DNA of 64,000 nucleotides from Bryobacterales bacterium F-183. Its GTDB lineage: Bacteria > Acidobacteriota > Terriglobia > Bryobacterales > Bryobacteraceae. This document shows positions 1 to 7,494 of this stretch, in pieces. Under the pieces are notes generated by a model that was given only the letters and a program-made list of their open reading frames with translations, did no database searches and had not been told where the DNA came from. The DNA lies in the NCBI GenBank assembly GCA_016865505.2, contig AP025252.1:4548137-4612136 (forward strand), in the 5' to 3' direction. The position numbers were made by a program, and so were the translations under genes. Numbering within the stretch: the first letter of the stretch is position 1; each line of letters starts with the position of its first letter.

Positions 1-292
1 TTTCGAGCTTGGCGCTGAGTGCGTCAAACGTGGTGTCACGCTGCGAAAATCCTGTGCCGCCGTTGAAGAGAATGACGTGCGCTGCGATCTCATCCAGCAA
101 CCTTGCGACCTCTTTGGGCTCGTCCTTGATGATGCGGTAGTCCGAGACGTTGTGGCCGGCTTCGAGAATCGCGGGGGTCAAATAATGGGCGTTTTTGTCT
201 GTTTCCGGGGTACGTGTGTCGCTCACCGTCACGATGGCGATCTGCAGTTGGATCGATTCCGCTTTGGCTTTGTGCTGCTCTGTCGGTGTCAT
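1..292 (-). CDS. moaB: Molybdenum cofactor biosynthesis protein MoaB (3' end cut by window edge)
   Basis: The reading frame opens with ATG at 292 and runs off the left edge after 97 codons, a little over half the usual MoaB length of about 170. The N-terminal half shows the MoaB/MogA fold: IAIVTVSDTRTPETDKN near residue 18, then the loop FNGGTGFSQRDTT near residue 76, which binds molybdopterin in the family. MoaB-type proteins adenylylate molybdopterin in the cytoplasm on the way to molybdenum cofactor. Its ATG overlaps the TGA of the upstream PQQ-propeller gene (ATGA at 289-292), so translation is probably coupled. The family is clear; whether it is functionally MoaB or MogA cannot be told from half a protein. 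Confidence 0.88.
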   Translation of the reverse strand, partial: MTPTEQHKAKAESIQLQIAIVTVSDTRTPETDKNAHYLTPAILEAGHNVSDYRIIKDEPKEVARLLDEIAAHVILFNGGTGFSQRDTTFDALSAKLE

Positions 293-1449
293 AGCGGGTA
301 GAAGTAAAGCGTTTGTACGTCTTTGATGACGATGCCGCCGGGTACGGGTGCAGGATGTGCCCAGGTGGCGCTGGGCGCCGCTTCGTACTCATGCAACAAC
401 TGGTAGCCGGTGGCCTGCCACTTGACGGCGCGGAGCTTTGCATCGTCGGTGAGCGCGAGGATCGTATCGGCCATCAGTAGCAACGCGGCGTTCTCGCCTT
501 GGCGTGGCGGACTGGTCCAAAGCGCTTGGCCGGTCTTGTCGTCGACGCAGAAGAGTTGGCCTTTGTTCTTGTGCGTGAAGCCGCAGAGGCGGCCATCGCG
601 CCACAGGGGCGAGTTCATGTACAGCGGCAGCTTGTCATTCTTCCAGATGGTCTGTGGACCCGTTGCGGTGAGTCTGGCGGCGGTCAAGCCGCGATCGAGG
701 CCGGAGTACACGAGTACGCCGTTCTGCACCATCGGCGTGACAGAGTTTTGGTCGTACGCGGTTTGGAAGGGGACTTTCCAAATGCTTTTGCCGGTGCGTG
801 CATCCACGGCGATGAGGTGTTTGTAGGTCTGCGTGATCAACTGCGGGACGCCAGCGACCATTGCGATCACAGGCGAAGAGTAAGCGGGTCCGTCCTCGGT
901 CCATATCCAGGCTGGTTTGCCAGTGGCGGCGTCAAAAGAGGTGAGGCCGCTGGGCCCGTGGACGATGATGTTGTTGCCAAAGGCGACGGGCGACATCGCC
1001 GTGCCGAAGTCCGGTGAAGCTTTGAAATCATGCTTCCAAAGAGGCTTGCCGGTGGCTGCGTCCCAGCAGGACAGCATGCCCTGAATGCCAAAAGTGTAGA
1101 GGCGGCCGTTGGCAAATAGCGGCGTGGACTTGGGTCCCTTACCGTGCGAGGTGGCGGCCGAATTCATCTCGTACGGCGTGGCGTAGGATTGCTGCCAGAT
1201 CACTTTGCCGGTGGCGGGATCGACGGCGCGGACGATTTCCTGGTCCTTTTGGCGCGCCAGGACGTAGATGCGTCCGGCGGCGAAGATTGGGGACGAGTGT
1301 CCTTCGCCGATGTCGAGTTTCCAGCGCGCCGTGAGCTTGGCCGGCCATTTTGCGACTGTGGCCGTGGAGACGGCGTCGCGATTGGGACCTCGCCATTGCG
1401 GCCAATCGTTGGCTGCCAACATGGTCAACAACAAAACATCAGCAAGCAT
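289..1449 (-). CDS. Exported PQQ-type beta-propeller protein
   Basis: This 386-residue protein starts with a short hydrophobic signal segment (MLADVLLLTMLAAN) followed by DWPQWRGPNRDAV, the usual entry into PQQ/BamB-like propellers of Acidobacteria and Planctomycetes. Repeated blades carry the signature of AxDxxTGKxxW type, for example DPATGKVIWQQ and DAATGKPLWKH. It is expected to be periplasmic or surface-located. Such propellers may bind PQQ in dehydrogenases or act purely as scaffolds, and no cytochrome domain or quinoprotein active-site segment was found, so a scaffold role is more likely. The start codon abuts the mutS2 stop with no spacer, and the 3' end overlaps moaB by 4 bp, placing it inside the NUDIX-mutS2-moaB operon. 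Confidence 0.85.
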   Translation of the reverse strand: MLADVLLLTMLAANDWPQWRGPNRDAVSTATVAKWPAKLTARWKLDIGEGHSSPIFAAGRIYVLARQKDQEIVRAVDPATGKVIWQQSYATPYEMNSAATSHGKGPKSTPLFANGRLYTFGIQGMLSCWDAATGKPLWKHDFKASPDFGTAMSPVAFGNNIIVHGPSGLTSFDAATGKPAWIWTEDGPAYSSPVIAMVAGVPQLITQTYKHLIAVDARTGKSIWKVPFQTAYDQNSVTPMVQNGVLVYSGLDRGLTAARLTATGPQTIWKNDKLPLYMNSPLWRDGRLCGFTHKNKGQLFCVDDKTGQALWTSPPRQGENAALLLMADTILALTDDAKLRAVKWQATGYQLLHEYEAAPSATWAHPAPVPGGIVIKDVQTLYFYPL

Positions 1450-3852
1450 TTACTTCAGCTCCACGACGGTCGCGCCGCCTCCGCCTTCGTGTTGCGACGC
1501 TGGATAATACTTCGATACGTGCGGGTTCTTGGCCAGCAATTGGCCGATCGCTTTCTTCAAAACGCCCATGCCGAAGCCGTGCACGATGCGGACCCGGTCC
1601 ACTTGGGCGAGCGCGGCTTTGTCCAGGAACTTGTCGACCTCGTCAATCGCGTCATCCGCTTTGCGGCCTACCACGTTGATTTCCGAATACACCACGTCCC
1701 ACGCCGGACCTTCCTGATGGAAGCTCACGTTCTTGGGCAGCAGGGCGTTGGCGGCCTTTTGGTCCAGCACTTCTTCGATGTCGCTGAAGCTCACCTGCAT
1801 CTTCATCAGGCCTGCTTCCACTTCAATCCGCTCGCCGGTGATCTTGCGGATGCGCGCCGGTTGGCGGATGCCCTTGAGCTTGACACGTGCGCCCTCTTCA
1901 ATCCTGAGTCTTGGACTTTCCTGGGCCGCTTGGGGCTTCTCGGATACAACAGCGTCGTCAACGACTTCCAGGAACTCACGGCGGGTCTTGGCCACCTTGC
2001 GTAGCGCGAGTTCGGATGCCTTCCTCTGCTCGGCGCTTTGCGTGATCTGTTCGATGGTTTGCTTGGCCTCGCGCTCGAACTGTTCGGCCAGTTGGCGGCT
2101 CTTGTCTTCGAGTTCCTGCAACTTGGTGTCACGTTTTTTGACGTAGTCGCGCTCGAGTTGTTGGGCTCGCTCTTCTACTTTCTTGCGCTCTGCCGCAAGT
2201 TCCAGTTCCTGCTTGTTTACCGCGTCGATCTTGGCGTGGAGTTCGCTCAGGAAACGTGCGATGTCGCGTTCGTTGGTGGACAGCAAGCCTCGCGCCTGTT
2301 CGATCACCATCGGCGGAAGTCCCAGGCGGCTGGCGATGTCCAAGCCGGCAGATTTGCCGGGCGCGCCGAGGCGTAGGACATACGTAGGCTGCAAGGTGAC
2401 CTCGTCAAAGCCCATCGAACCGTTGACCACTCCGGGCGTCTTGGAGCCGTACACTTTCAGCGCCAGCAGGTGCGTGGAGGCGAGAGTAAATGCCCCGGTG
2501 GAACGGAAGGTATCGAGCATCGCGACACCGAGCGCGCCGCCTTCTTCCGGGTCGGTCGCGCGGCCTAGCTCATCGAGAAGGACTAATGAGTCACGAGTGA
2601 CGGATTCGAGCATCGCTTTTACACTTGCGATGTGAGCCGAGAACGAGCTGAGGCTTTCCTGGATCGACTGATGGTCGCCAATGTCGGCCAGCACTTGATC
2701 GACCACCGGGACCTCGGCTTCACTGCAAGGCACCGGAAAGCCGGCATGGGCCATCAGGCAGAGCAGGCCGACGGTTTTCATCGAGACCGTTTTGCCGCCG
2801 GTGTTGGGTCCACTGATGAGCAGAGTGCGGTTGGATTCGTCCAATGTCAACGAGACTGGGGTCACCCACTTGCTTTGCTTGCGAAGCAGATCTTCAAGCA
2901 AGGGATGTCGCGCGTTCTTGAGGTGCAGGGTGCGGCGTTCGTCCGGGCTGAGCCTGGGGATGATGCAGTCAAACTCGGCGGCGAACTCGGCTTTGGCGAA
3001 GATGTATTCGAACACCGCCATGGTTTCGACGGCGTATCGAATGTCCTTGGCGTAGGCGCGAAGCTTGCCGGTGAGTTCGGCGAGGATCCGGTGGATTTCC
3101 GCAAACTCCTCGTCGCGCAGGCGGACCAATTCGTTGTTGAGTTCGATGGTTTCAAGCGGCTCGACAAACAGGGTTTGGCCGCTGTTCGATGCGCCGTGGA
3201 TCACGCCATCCACTTTGCGCTGCTGGCCTGCAACGACGGGCAGGACAAAACGTTCGTTGCGGATGGTGACGAACTCTTCCTGTAATGTGCCGTCGTCACG
3301 GTGCTTGCGCATGAAGCGTTCGAGCGACTGCTGGATGAGCTTTTGCTGTTTTTCCTGGTCGCGACGGAGGCGGTTCAGGGCGACGCTCGCGTCGTCCGCT
3401 AGGGAGCCGTTGGGCAGGATTTTTCCCGAAAGGTCGCGAATGAGCGGGCGGAAGTCGGCAATCGGTGTCGCGCGGCGGGCGAGGATCGGGTAGCGTGAGG
3501 ATTGCGAATGCAGCGCCAGACGCGCTTCACCGCAGCGGTCGAGCAGCAGCGAAAGGTCGTACAGCTCTTTGCCGTCGAGCGCTGCACCTTCGATCCGCAG
3601 CTTTTGGACGGAGCGTTCAATATCGTCCGGGGCACTAAAGCGCAGGCGCGGGGAGGCGTCGCCCGGGGCGTCGGCGTTGCGAAGGTACTCCATCGCTTCC
3701 GCCGTTTCGTCCAAAAACCCTTGAATACGCTGGCGTTCGGACAGCGGTCTGGCTTTGGCCAATTCCCGGCGGCCGAGGGCGGTGGAAAGGTACCGCCCGA
3801 TGATTTCTTTGAGCCCGTTAAACTCGAGCGTTTCTCCGCTGGTAATCCGCAT
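1450..3852 (-). CDS. mutS2: MutS2 family ATPase with C-terminal Smr domain
   Basis: The protein has 800 residues, a normal length for MutS2 (RqcU). It opens with the family N-terminus (ITSGETLEFNGLKEII), has the MutS core, Walker A GPNTGGKT at about 348-355 and Walker B LVLLDELGRATDP from about 423. A charged coiled-coil stretch at roughly 520-640 precedes the C-terminal Smr domain, in which IVHGFGMG lies near 756-763. MutS2 acts on collided ribosomes and/or branched DNA in bacteria, not in mismatch repair. The usual LDLRG motif at the start of Smr reads INVVG here, which may affect nuclease activity. Its first 35 bp overlap the NUDIX gene, and it is followed directly by the PQQ propeller. 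Confidence 0.95.
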   Translation of the reverse strand: MRITSGETLEFNGLKEIIGRYLSTALGRRELAKARPLSERQRIQGFLDETAEAMEYLRNADAPGDASPRLRFSAPDDIERSVQKLRIEGAALDGKELYDLSLLLDRCGEARLALHSQSSRYPILARRATPIADFRPLIRDLSGKILPNGSLADDASVALNRLRRDQEKQQKLIQQSLERFMRKHRDDGTLQEEFVTIRNERFVLPVVAGQQRKVDGVIHGASNSGQTLFVEPLETIELNNELVRLRDEEFAEIHRILAELTGKLRAYAKDIRYAVETMAVFEYIFAKAEFAAEFDCIIPRLSPDERRTLHLKNARHPLLEDLLRKQSKWVTPVSLTLDESNRTLLISGPNTGGKTVSMKTVGLLCLMAHAGFPVPCSEAEVPVVDQVLADIGDHQSIQESLSSFSAHIASVKAMLESVTRDSLVLLDELGRATDPEEGGALGVAMLDTFRSTGAFTLASTHLLALKVYGSKTPGVVNGSMGFDEVTLQPTYVLRLGAPGKSAGLDIASRLGLPPMVIEQARGLLSTNERDIARFLSELHAKIDAVNKQELELAAERKKVEERAQQLERDYVKKRDTKLQELEDKSRQLAEQFEREAKQTIEQITQSAEQRKASELALRKVAKTRREFLEVVDDAVVSEKPQAAQESPRLRIEEGARVKLKGIRQPARIRKITGERIEVEAGLMKMQVSFSDIEEVLDQKAANALLPKNVSFHQEGPAWDVVYSEINVVGRKADDAIDEVDKFLDKAALAQVDRVRIVHGFGMGVLKKAIGQLLAKNPHVSKYYPASQHEGGGGATVVELK

Positions 3853-4276
3853 ACACGCGTTCTACTACTTCCTTCGTTCCTTCGGTGAGCGTCACCTGAT
3901 CGAGCTTTGCCACCGGTACCCAGGCGAGGTTGCCCGCGTCGTCGCCGGCTTTGGCCGTACCTGAAATGATCTTGCACACATAGTCGGCGAGAACGTAGTG
4001 ATACTCGGTGCGACCCTTGGCATCGGGCATGATGCGTTCGAACACCTCGGCCAGATATTGGGCGCGCACCTTGAGTCCGGTCTCTTCTGCCACTTCACGT
4101 TCGACCGCGGTGGCCAGACGTTCGCCGGGTTCGACCAAGCCGCCGGGTAGCGCCCACTGGCCTTTGAGCGGTTCCTTGCCACGTTGGACAAGGAGCACGG
4201 AACCTCGCCGGAACATCAACGCGCCCACGCCGAGAAGAGGTCGCTTGGGGTACTGCCGATCATTGAGACGCCGCAA
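3818..4276 (-). CDS. NUDIX hydrolase
   Basis: The Nudix box GX5EX7REUXEEXGU is visible as GLVEPGERLATAVEREVAEE followed by TGL, in an otherwise typical 130-150 residue domain with the N-terminal strand LLGVGALMFRRGSVLLVQRG. It should hydrolyse a nucleoside diphosphate linked to another moiety; the LLVQRGKEPLKGQWALPGG context resembles ADP-ribose pyrophosphatase or MutT-like members, but the substrate cannot be named. The frame stays open up to an ATG at 4426, yet the extra 50 residues look non-coding and would cross the two palindromes at 4361-4397. A TTG at 4276 gives about 152 residues and is chosen here; the start is uncertain. It heads the operon with mutS2. Confidence 0.85.
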   Translation of the reverse strand: MRRLNDRQYPKRPLLGVGALMFRRGSVLLVQRGKEPLKGQWALPGGLVEPGERLATAVEREVAEETGLKVRAQYLAEVFERIMPDAKGRTEYHYVLADYVCKIISGTAKAGDDAGNLAWVPVAKLDQVTLTEGTKEVVERVYADYQRRNARV

Positions 4277-4342
4277 TCTTGAGGGTAACACTCGCGATTT
4301 TGAGGCTTTCCCAAATGTGTTTCGGACTGATAACTGCTTTGC

Positions 4343-4397
4343 TGTCAACGAAGTGGTGTCGTACCCAAAATGGGTACGTGAGTACCCTTTATGGGTA
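4343..4397 (-). promoter_or_regulatory. Tandem palindromes next to a TTGACA element upstream of the NUDIX-mutS2 operon
   Basis: Two inverted repeats stand side by side: GTACCCAAAATGGGTAC at 4361-4377 (7-bp arms, 3-bp centre) and TACCCTTTATGGGTA at 4383-4397 (5-bp arms). Their centres are 21 bp apart, two turns of the helix, as expected for two dimers bound on one face. A perfect TTGACA on the minus strand (4348-4343) lies on the operon side, although no convincing -10 follows at 16-18 bp. The second palindrome touches the stop codon of the SUMF1-domain gene. A tandem operator for the operon is the simplest reading; there is no T-tract to suggest a terminator. Confidence 0.5.
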
Positions 4398-5615
4398 TTA
4401 CGCCTGAGGGATGGGGAGGGCGGCAATGCGGAAGCCGACGGTGTTGAAGCCTCCGGTTCCGGCGACGCGGGTCTCTATACGGCGGTGGGTTTGGCAGGAA
4501 CCTTCGTTGGCGTACCACGATCCACCACGTATGATTTTGGTGGCTTGACCGGTGAGGGCGGCGCTGCCGAATGAGCCGTCCGAACCGCTCTTGCGGTCGG
4601 CGACCGTGAGGACAGAGGCGTCCTCGACCACGGGGTCGACGGTTTCCTCGGCGAGCTTGATGTAGTAGGTATTGGTGTAAAAGTCCCGGGTCCACTCGAA
4701 GGCGTTGCCGGCCATGTCGTAGCAACCGGCGGCGGTGGGAGCATAGCTGCCGACGGGAGTGGTGTAGCCGCCGCAGCGTCCCATCCACTTCCAAATCGCT
4801 TGCACGGGTTCGCTGGACTCGTCGATGTCCGGGGTGCGTTCGTCGTCCTCACCGTAGGCAAGAGCCTTGATGTTGGACACCGTCAGGGCCGTACGCGAGA
4901 TGGAGACCGCGAAGGGCCAGTACGGGTAAGAATTGCCGTTCACAACAACTTCGGACCCTAAAGCCATAGCTAACGTGCCGTGGTAGGTGAGGCGGGTACG
5001 GTAGTCGTCCGGCGCGGTGGCGTTGCCCCAAGGGTACTGATTCTCGGAGCCCGTTTCGGTGAGGCCGCGAGCGGCGCGTTCCCACTGGGCTTCCGATGGG
5101 ATAAAGACCTTCCAACCGGTTTTGGAGGCGACCCAGTCACAATACGCCTGGGCGTTGCGATAGCTGATGTAGAGCACCGGGTGGTTGGCTTTGGCTTCCG
5201 TGTCGAACTCGGGATTCCGCCAATACGCCGGGCGGAAGCTGGCGCCCGCTTCGTCGCAAAAGATGGCGTACTGGGCGTTGGTGACCTGGTATTTGGCGAT
5301 GCAGAAGTCGCTGAGGGTAACCGGGTGGCGAGTATCGCCGGAGGCGCTGGCGACGGAGCCGTCGGCCTGCTCGCGGTAGTAAGCGGAACTGGGAGCACCC
5401 ATGATGAATTTGCCGCCAGGTACAAAGACCATTCCTTCGGGTATCTGGGTTGTGGGAGTAGAAGGCGCAAGGTCCGGTGCGTAGGACGGGGAGGTCCAAG
5501 CGGGGATCGGTTCGCCGTTGGCTGCGGTGGTTGCGTACTGCACCTGTTGTTGTTGTGCGGATGCTGTCGCGGCTGCTGCTGTAACGGCTGCGAGAAACTG
5601 GCGCCTGGTAACCAT
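4398..5615 (-). CDS. Tat-exported SUMF1 (formylglycine-generating-enzyme-like) domain protein
   Basis: The ATG at 5615 gives 405 residues beginning with a twin-arginine signal, MVTRRQFLAAVTAAAAT, followed by a Gln-rich linker. The rest is a full SUMF1/C-type-lectin domain: MVFVPGGKFIMGAPSSA, KYQVTNAQYAIFCDEAG, PSEAQWERAARG, YDMAGNAFEWTRDFY and a final RGGSWYANEGSCQTHRR...GFRIA. True formylglycine-generating enzymes need two copper-binding cysteines in the last segment; here only the second is present. It may therefore bind ligand or catalyse something else. The frame is open far upstream to 6152, but that part is antisense to the peroxiredoxin. A TTATAC at 5630-5625 lies 9 nt before the start. 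Confidence 0.85.
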   Translation of the reverse strand: MVTRRQFLAAVTAAAATASAQQQQVQYATTAANGEPIPAWTSPSYAPDLAPSTPTTQIPEGMVFVPGGKFIMGAPSSAYYREQADGSVASASGDTRHPVTLSDFCIAKYQVTNAQYAIFCDEAGASFRPAYWRNPEFDTEAKANHPVLYISYRNAQAYCDWVASKTGWKVFIPSEAQWERAARGLTETGSENQYPWGNATAPDDYRTRLTYHGTLAMALGSEVVVNGNSYPYWPFAVSISRTALTVSNIKALAYGEDDERTPDIDESSEPVQAIWKWMGRCGGYTTPVGSYAPTAAGCYDMAGNAFEWTRDFYTNTYYIKLAEETVDPVVEDASVLTVADRKSGSDGSFGSAALTGQATKIIRGGSWYANEGSCQTHRRIETRVAGTGGFNTVGFRIAALPIPQA

Positions 5616-5678
5616 GCTTGTTGGGTATAACACCGTCTTCAGGTGATCGGTTGCGCAAACTGTAGTAGATTGTTGCTT

Positions 5679-6224
5679 ATGAGAAATCTGCTGTTCGTCG
5701 TTGCTCTCGGCTTGGCCGGGTCGCTTGCCGGATTCGCGCAACAAGGCGCGGTGGCTCCGGTGAAAACGCATTTGAAAGTCGGCGATATGGCGCCGGACTT
5801 TACGCTTCCTTCTACCGAAGGCAAGCCGGTGAAACTGTCCGATTTCCGCGGCAAGAAGTCCGTTGTGCTGGCTTTCTATCCGGCTGCGTTCACGGGCGGC
5901 TGCACGAAGGAGATGCAGGCCTACCAGGCTGGCCTGGATAAGTTTGAGACTTCGACCGCGCAGGTGTTTGGTGTGAGCACCGACAATACCCCGTCGCAGA
6001 AGAAGTTTGCGCAGGAGTTGGGTGTGGTGTTTCCGATGCTGAGCGACTTTGCGACGCGCAACGTTTCCAAAGAGTACGGGATTCTGATTGCCGACCGTGG
6101 CATTGCGAATCGCGCGACGTTTGTGATCGATCCTTCGGGCAAGATCCAGCACATCGAAGAAGGCTCGGCGGCGATCGACATCTCTGGCGCGGCGAACGCC
6201 TGCAGCCGCATCAGCAAGAAATAA
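5679..6224 (+). CDS. Exported peroxiredoxin (AhpC/TSA family)
   Basis: The chosen ATG gives 181 residues with a signal peptide ([20 protein letters not shown]) and a thioredoxin-fold peroxiredoxin domain: [18 protein letters not shown], then [14 protein letters not shown] with the peroxidatic cysteine preceded by the conserved Thr. The later [14 protein letters not shown] and [14 protein letters not shown] segments are typical of the BCP/AhpE side of the family. It should reduce peroxides in the periplasm, recycled by a thioredoxin-like partner. The only other cysteine lies close to the C-terminus (NACSRISKK), an unusual place for a resolving cysteine. No Shine-Dalgarno is seen; TAGATT at 5666-5671 sits 7 nt before the ATG. 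The gene is divergent from the SUMF1 gene across 63 bp. Confidence 0.9.
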   Translation: MRNLLFVVALGLAGSLAGFAQQGAVAPVKTHLKVGDMAPDFTLPSTEGKPVKLSDFRGKKSVVLAFYPAAFTGGCTKEMQAYQAGLDKFETSTAQVFGVSTDNTPSQKKFAQELGVVFPMLSDFATRNVSKEYGILIADRGIANRATFVIDPSGKIQHIEEGSAAIDISGAANACSRISKK

Positions 6225-6228
6225 GGTC

Positions 6229-6258
6229 TTGCGTCGCGGCGGGGACTTCCGCTAGAAT
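6229..6258 (+). promoter_or_regulatory. Predicted sigma70 promoter of the DAHP synthase leader
   Basis: TTGCGT (6229-6234) and TAGAAT (6253-6258) are separated by 18 bp directly after the peroxiredoxin stop codon. The -10 ends 9 nt before the leader-peptide ATG at 6268, so the transcript would begin at or just before that ATG. It is the only promoter-like pair in the 215-bp gap and suits an attenuated transcript. Confidence 0.5.
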
Positions 6259-6267
6259 CCTAATTTC

Positions 6268-6327
6268 ATGCGGAATTTTGGCGCAGCCTACTACTTTCGA
6301 TTTTGGTACGGGTACTTTACCCGCTGA
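6268..6327 (+). CDS. Aromatic leader peptide of the DAHP synthase attenuator
   Basis: A 19-codon frame reads MRNFGAAYYFRFWYGYFTR and ends with TGA at 6325. It holds four Tyr, four Phe and one Trp, so 9 of 19 residues are aromatic and they fill the second half of the peptide. This is the composition of an attenuation leader, as in enterobacterial pheA and pheST, and it sits directly upstream of the enzyme that starts aromatic amino-acid synthesis. No Shine-Dalgarno is present; the -10 TAGAAT 9 nt upstream suggests a leaderless start. The peptide itself needs no function beyond sensing charged tRNA-Tyr and tRNA-Phe. It is too short for standard gene finders. Confidence 0.82.
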   Translation: MRNFGAAYYFRFWYGYFTR

Positions 6328-6331
6328 CCGA

Positions 6332-6392
6332 GAGTGGTTCTGGTTGCACAGCCGCTGAAAGTTTACAAGACTTACAACGAACCGGCCCACTC
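6332..6392 (+). promoter_or_regulatory. Candidate antiterminator of the DAHP synthase attenuator
   Basis: GAGTGG at 6332-6337 can pair with CCACTC at 6387-6392, and TGGTT at 6341-6345 with AACCG at 6380-6384 (one G-U), leaving a small internal loop. This pairing uses the whole left arm of the terminator and so excludes it. The 5' strand begins 5 nt after the leader stop codon: a ribosome resting on the stop would cover it, one stalled on the Tyr/Phe codons would not. Pairing was found by eye; folding energies were not computed. Confidence 0.65.
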
Positions 6393-6412
6393 GAAAGAGT
6401 CGGGCCGGTTTT
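6380..6412 (+). terminator. Attenuator terminator upstream of DAHP synthase
   Basis: AACCGGCCC (6380-6388) pairs perfectly with GGGCCGGTT (6402-6410). Inside, ACTC (6389-6392) and GAGT (6397-6400) extend the stem around a GAAA tetraloop, with C6401 bulged. TTTT follows at 6409-6412, and a second TTTT a few bases later. It ends 28 nt before the aroF start, so it can only act on the leader transcript of that gene. Confidence 0.85.
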
Positions 6413-6439
6413 GCATTTTGCGAAGGAATATACGACGAC

Positions 6440-7483
6440 ATGATTATCTCGATGAAGTTGCACTCGACCAGGGAACAGATCGACGCAGTTTGCGCTCGGG
6501 TCAACGACTTCGGCTATAAAATCCATTCGATCGAAGGTGAAGAACGCGTGGTGATCGCGGTGGTCGGTGTCGGCGACGTCACGGCTTGCCTGGAATCGAT
6601 TGAAGCGATGCCGCAGGTGGAACGCGCGGTGCGCATCTCTGCTCCGTACAAGTTTGTGAGCCGCGAATACCGCAAGGAACGGAGCGTGTTCCGCATCAAC
6701 AACACGGACATTGGTGGAGACAACTTCATCATGATGGCCGGCCCGTGTTCGGTGGAGAGCGAGAAGCAGATCATGGAGTCCGCCGAGGCTGTGGCTTCCG
6801 CGGGCGCGACGTTCCTGCGCGGTGGCGCGTTCAAGCCTCGCACGTCGCCGTACGATTTTCAGGGGATGGCGGAAGATGGCTTGAAGCTTCTGCGTAAGGC
6901 GAAGGAAGCCACGGGCCTGGGCATCATCACCGAAGTGATGAGCGATCGCGATGTGGATCTGGTGGCGGAATACGCCGACATCCTGCAGATTGGCGCTCGC
7001 AACATGCAGAACTTTGCGTTGCTGAAGGCGCTGGGCAAGTGCGGACGCGCGGTGATGTTGAAGCGCGGAATGAGTTCGACGGTGAAGGAACTGCTGATGT
7101 CTGCCGAGTATGTGGTGGCGCATGGCAATCCGCAAGTGATCCTTTGCGAGCGCGGCATTCGTACGTTTGAGACGGCGACGCGTAACACCTGCGACATCGC
7201 TTGCATTCCGGTGCTGAACGAACTGTCGCACCTGCCGGTGATTTTGGATCCGAGCCATGCGACGGGCAAGCGTTCGCTGGTGCCGGCGCTGTCGCGCGCG
7301 GGCGTGGCGATTGGTGCCGATGGTTTGATTGTCGAAGTGCATCCGTGTCCGGAGAAGGCAGTGAGCGACGGCGCACAGTCGCTGGACATCCCGCAGTTCC
7401 GCAAGATGATGGCGGACTTGAAGCCGTACATCAACTTGTGGCGCGCGTCGCGGGAAGCGGAGATGGCGGCGTCGGTCCGGTAG
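6440..7483 (+). CDS. aroF: 3-deoxy-7-phosphoheptulonate (DAHP) synthase, type I-beta with regulatory head
   Basis: The 347-residue enzyme condenses phosphoenolpyruvate and erythrose 4-phosphate, the first step of the shikimate pathway. Residues 1 to about 70 form the ferredoxin-like head ([15 protein letters not shown]...[12 protein letters not shown]) known from the Thermotoga enzyme, where it mediates Tyr and Phe feedback inhibition. The catalytic barrel follows with [51 protein letters not shown] and EVHPCPEKA, all canonical. Transcription is probably controlled by the Tyr/Phe leader at 6268-6327, matching the expected allosteric effectors. AAGGAA about 11 nt before the ATG may serve as ribosome binding site. 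The dipeptidase gene follows after 11 bp. Confidence 0.95.
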   Translation: MIISMKLHSTREQIDAVCARVNDFGYKIHSIEGEERVVIAVVGVGDVTACLESIEAMPQVERAVRISAPYKFVSREYRKERSVFRINNTDIGGDNFIMMAGPCSVESEKQIMESAEAVASAGATFLRGGAFKPRTSPYDFQGMAEDGLKLLRKAKEATGLGIITEVMSDRDVDLVAEYADILQIGARNMQNFALLKALGKCGRAVMLKRGMSSTVKELLMSAEYVVAHGNPQVILCERGIRTFETATRNTCDIACIPVLNELSHLPVILDPSHATGKRSLVPALSRAGVAIGADGLIVEVHPCPEKAVSDGAQSLDIPQFRKMMADLKPYINLWRASREAEMAASVR

Positions 7484-7494
7484 TAGGGTCGCTT

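Noticed and set aside
6317-7342. Minus-strand 341-codon open frame antisense to DAHP synthase
   Set aside because: His/Arg-rich shadow translation; it would also run through the attenuator hairpin.
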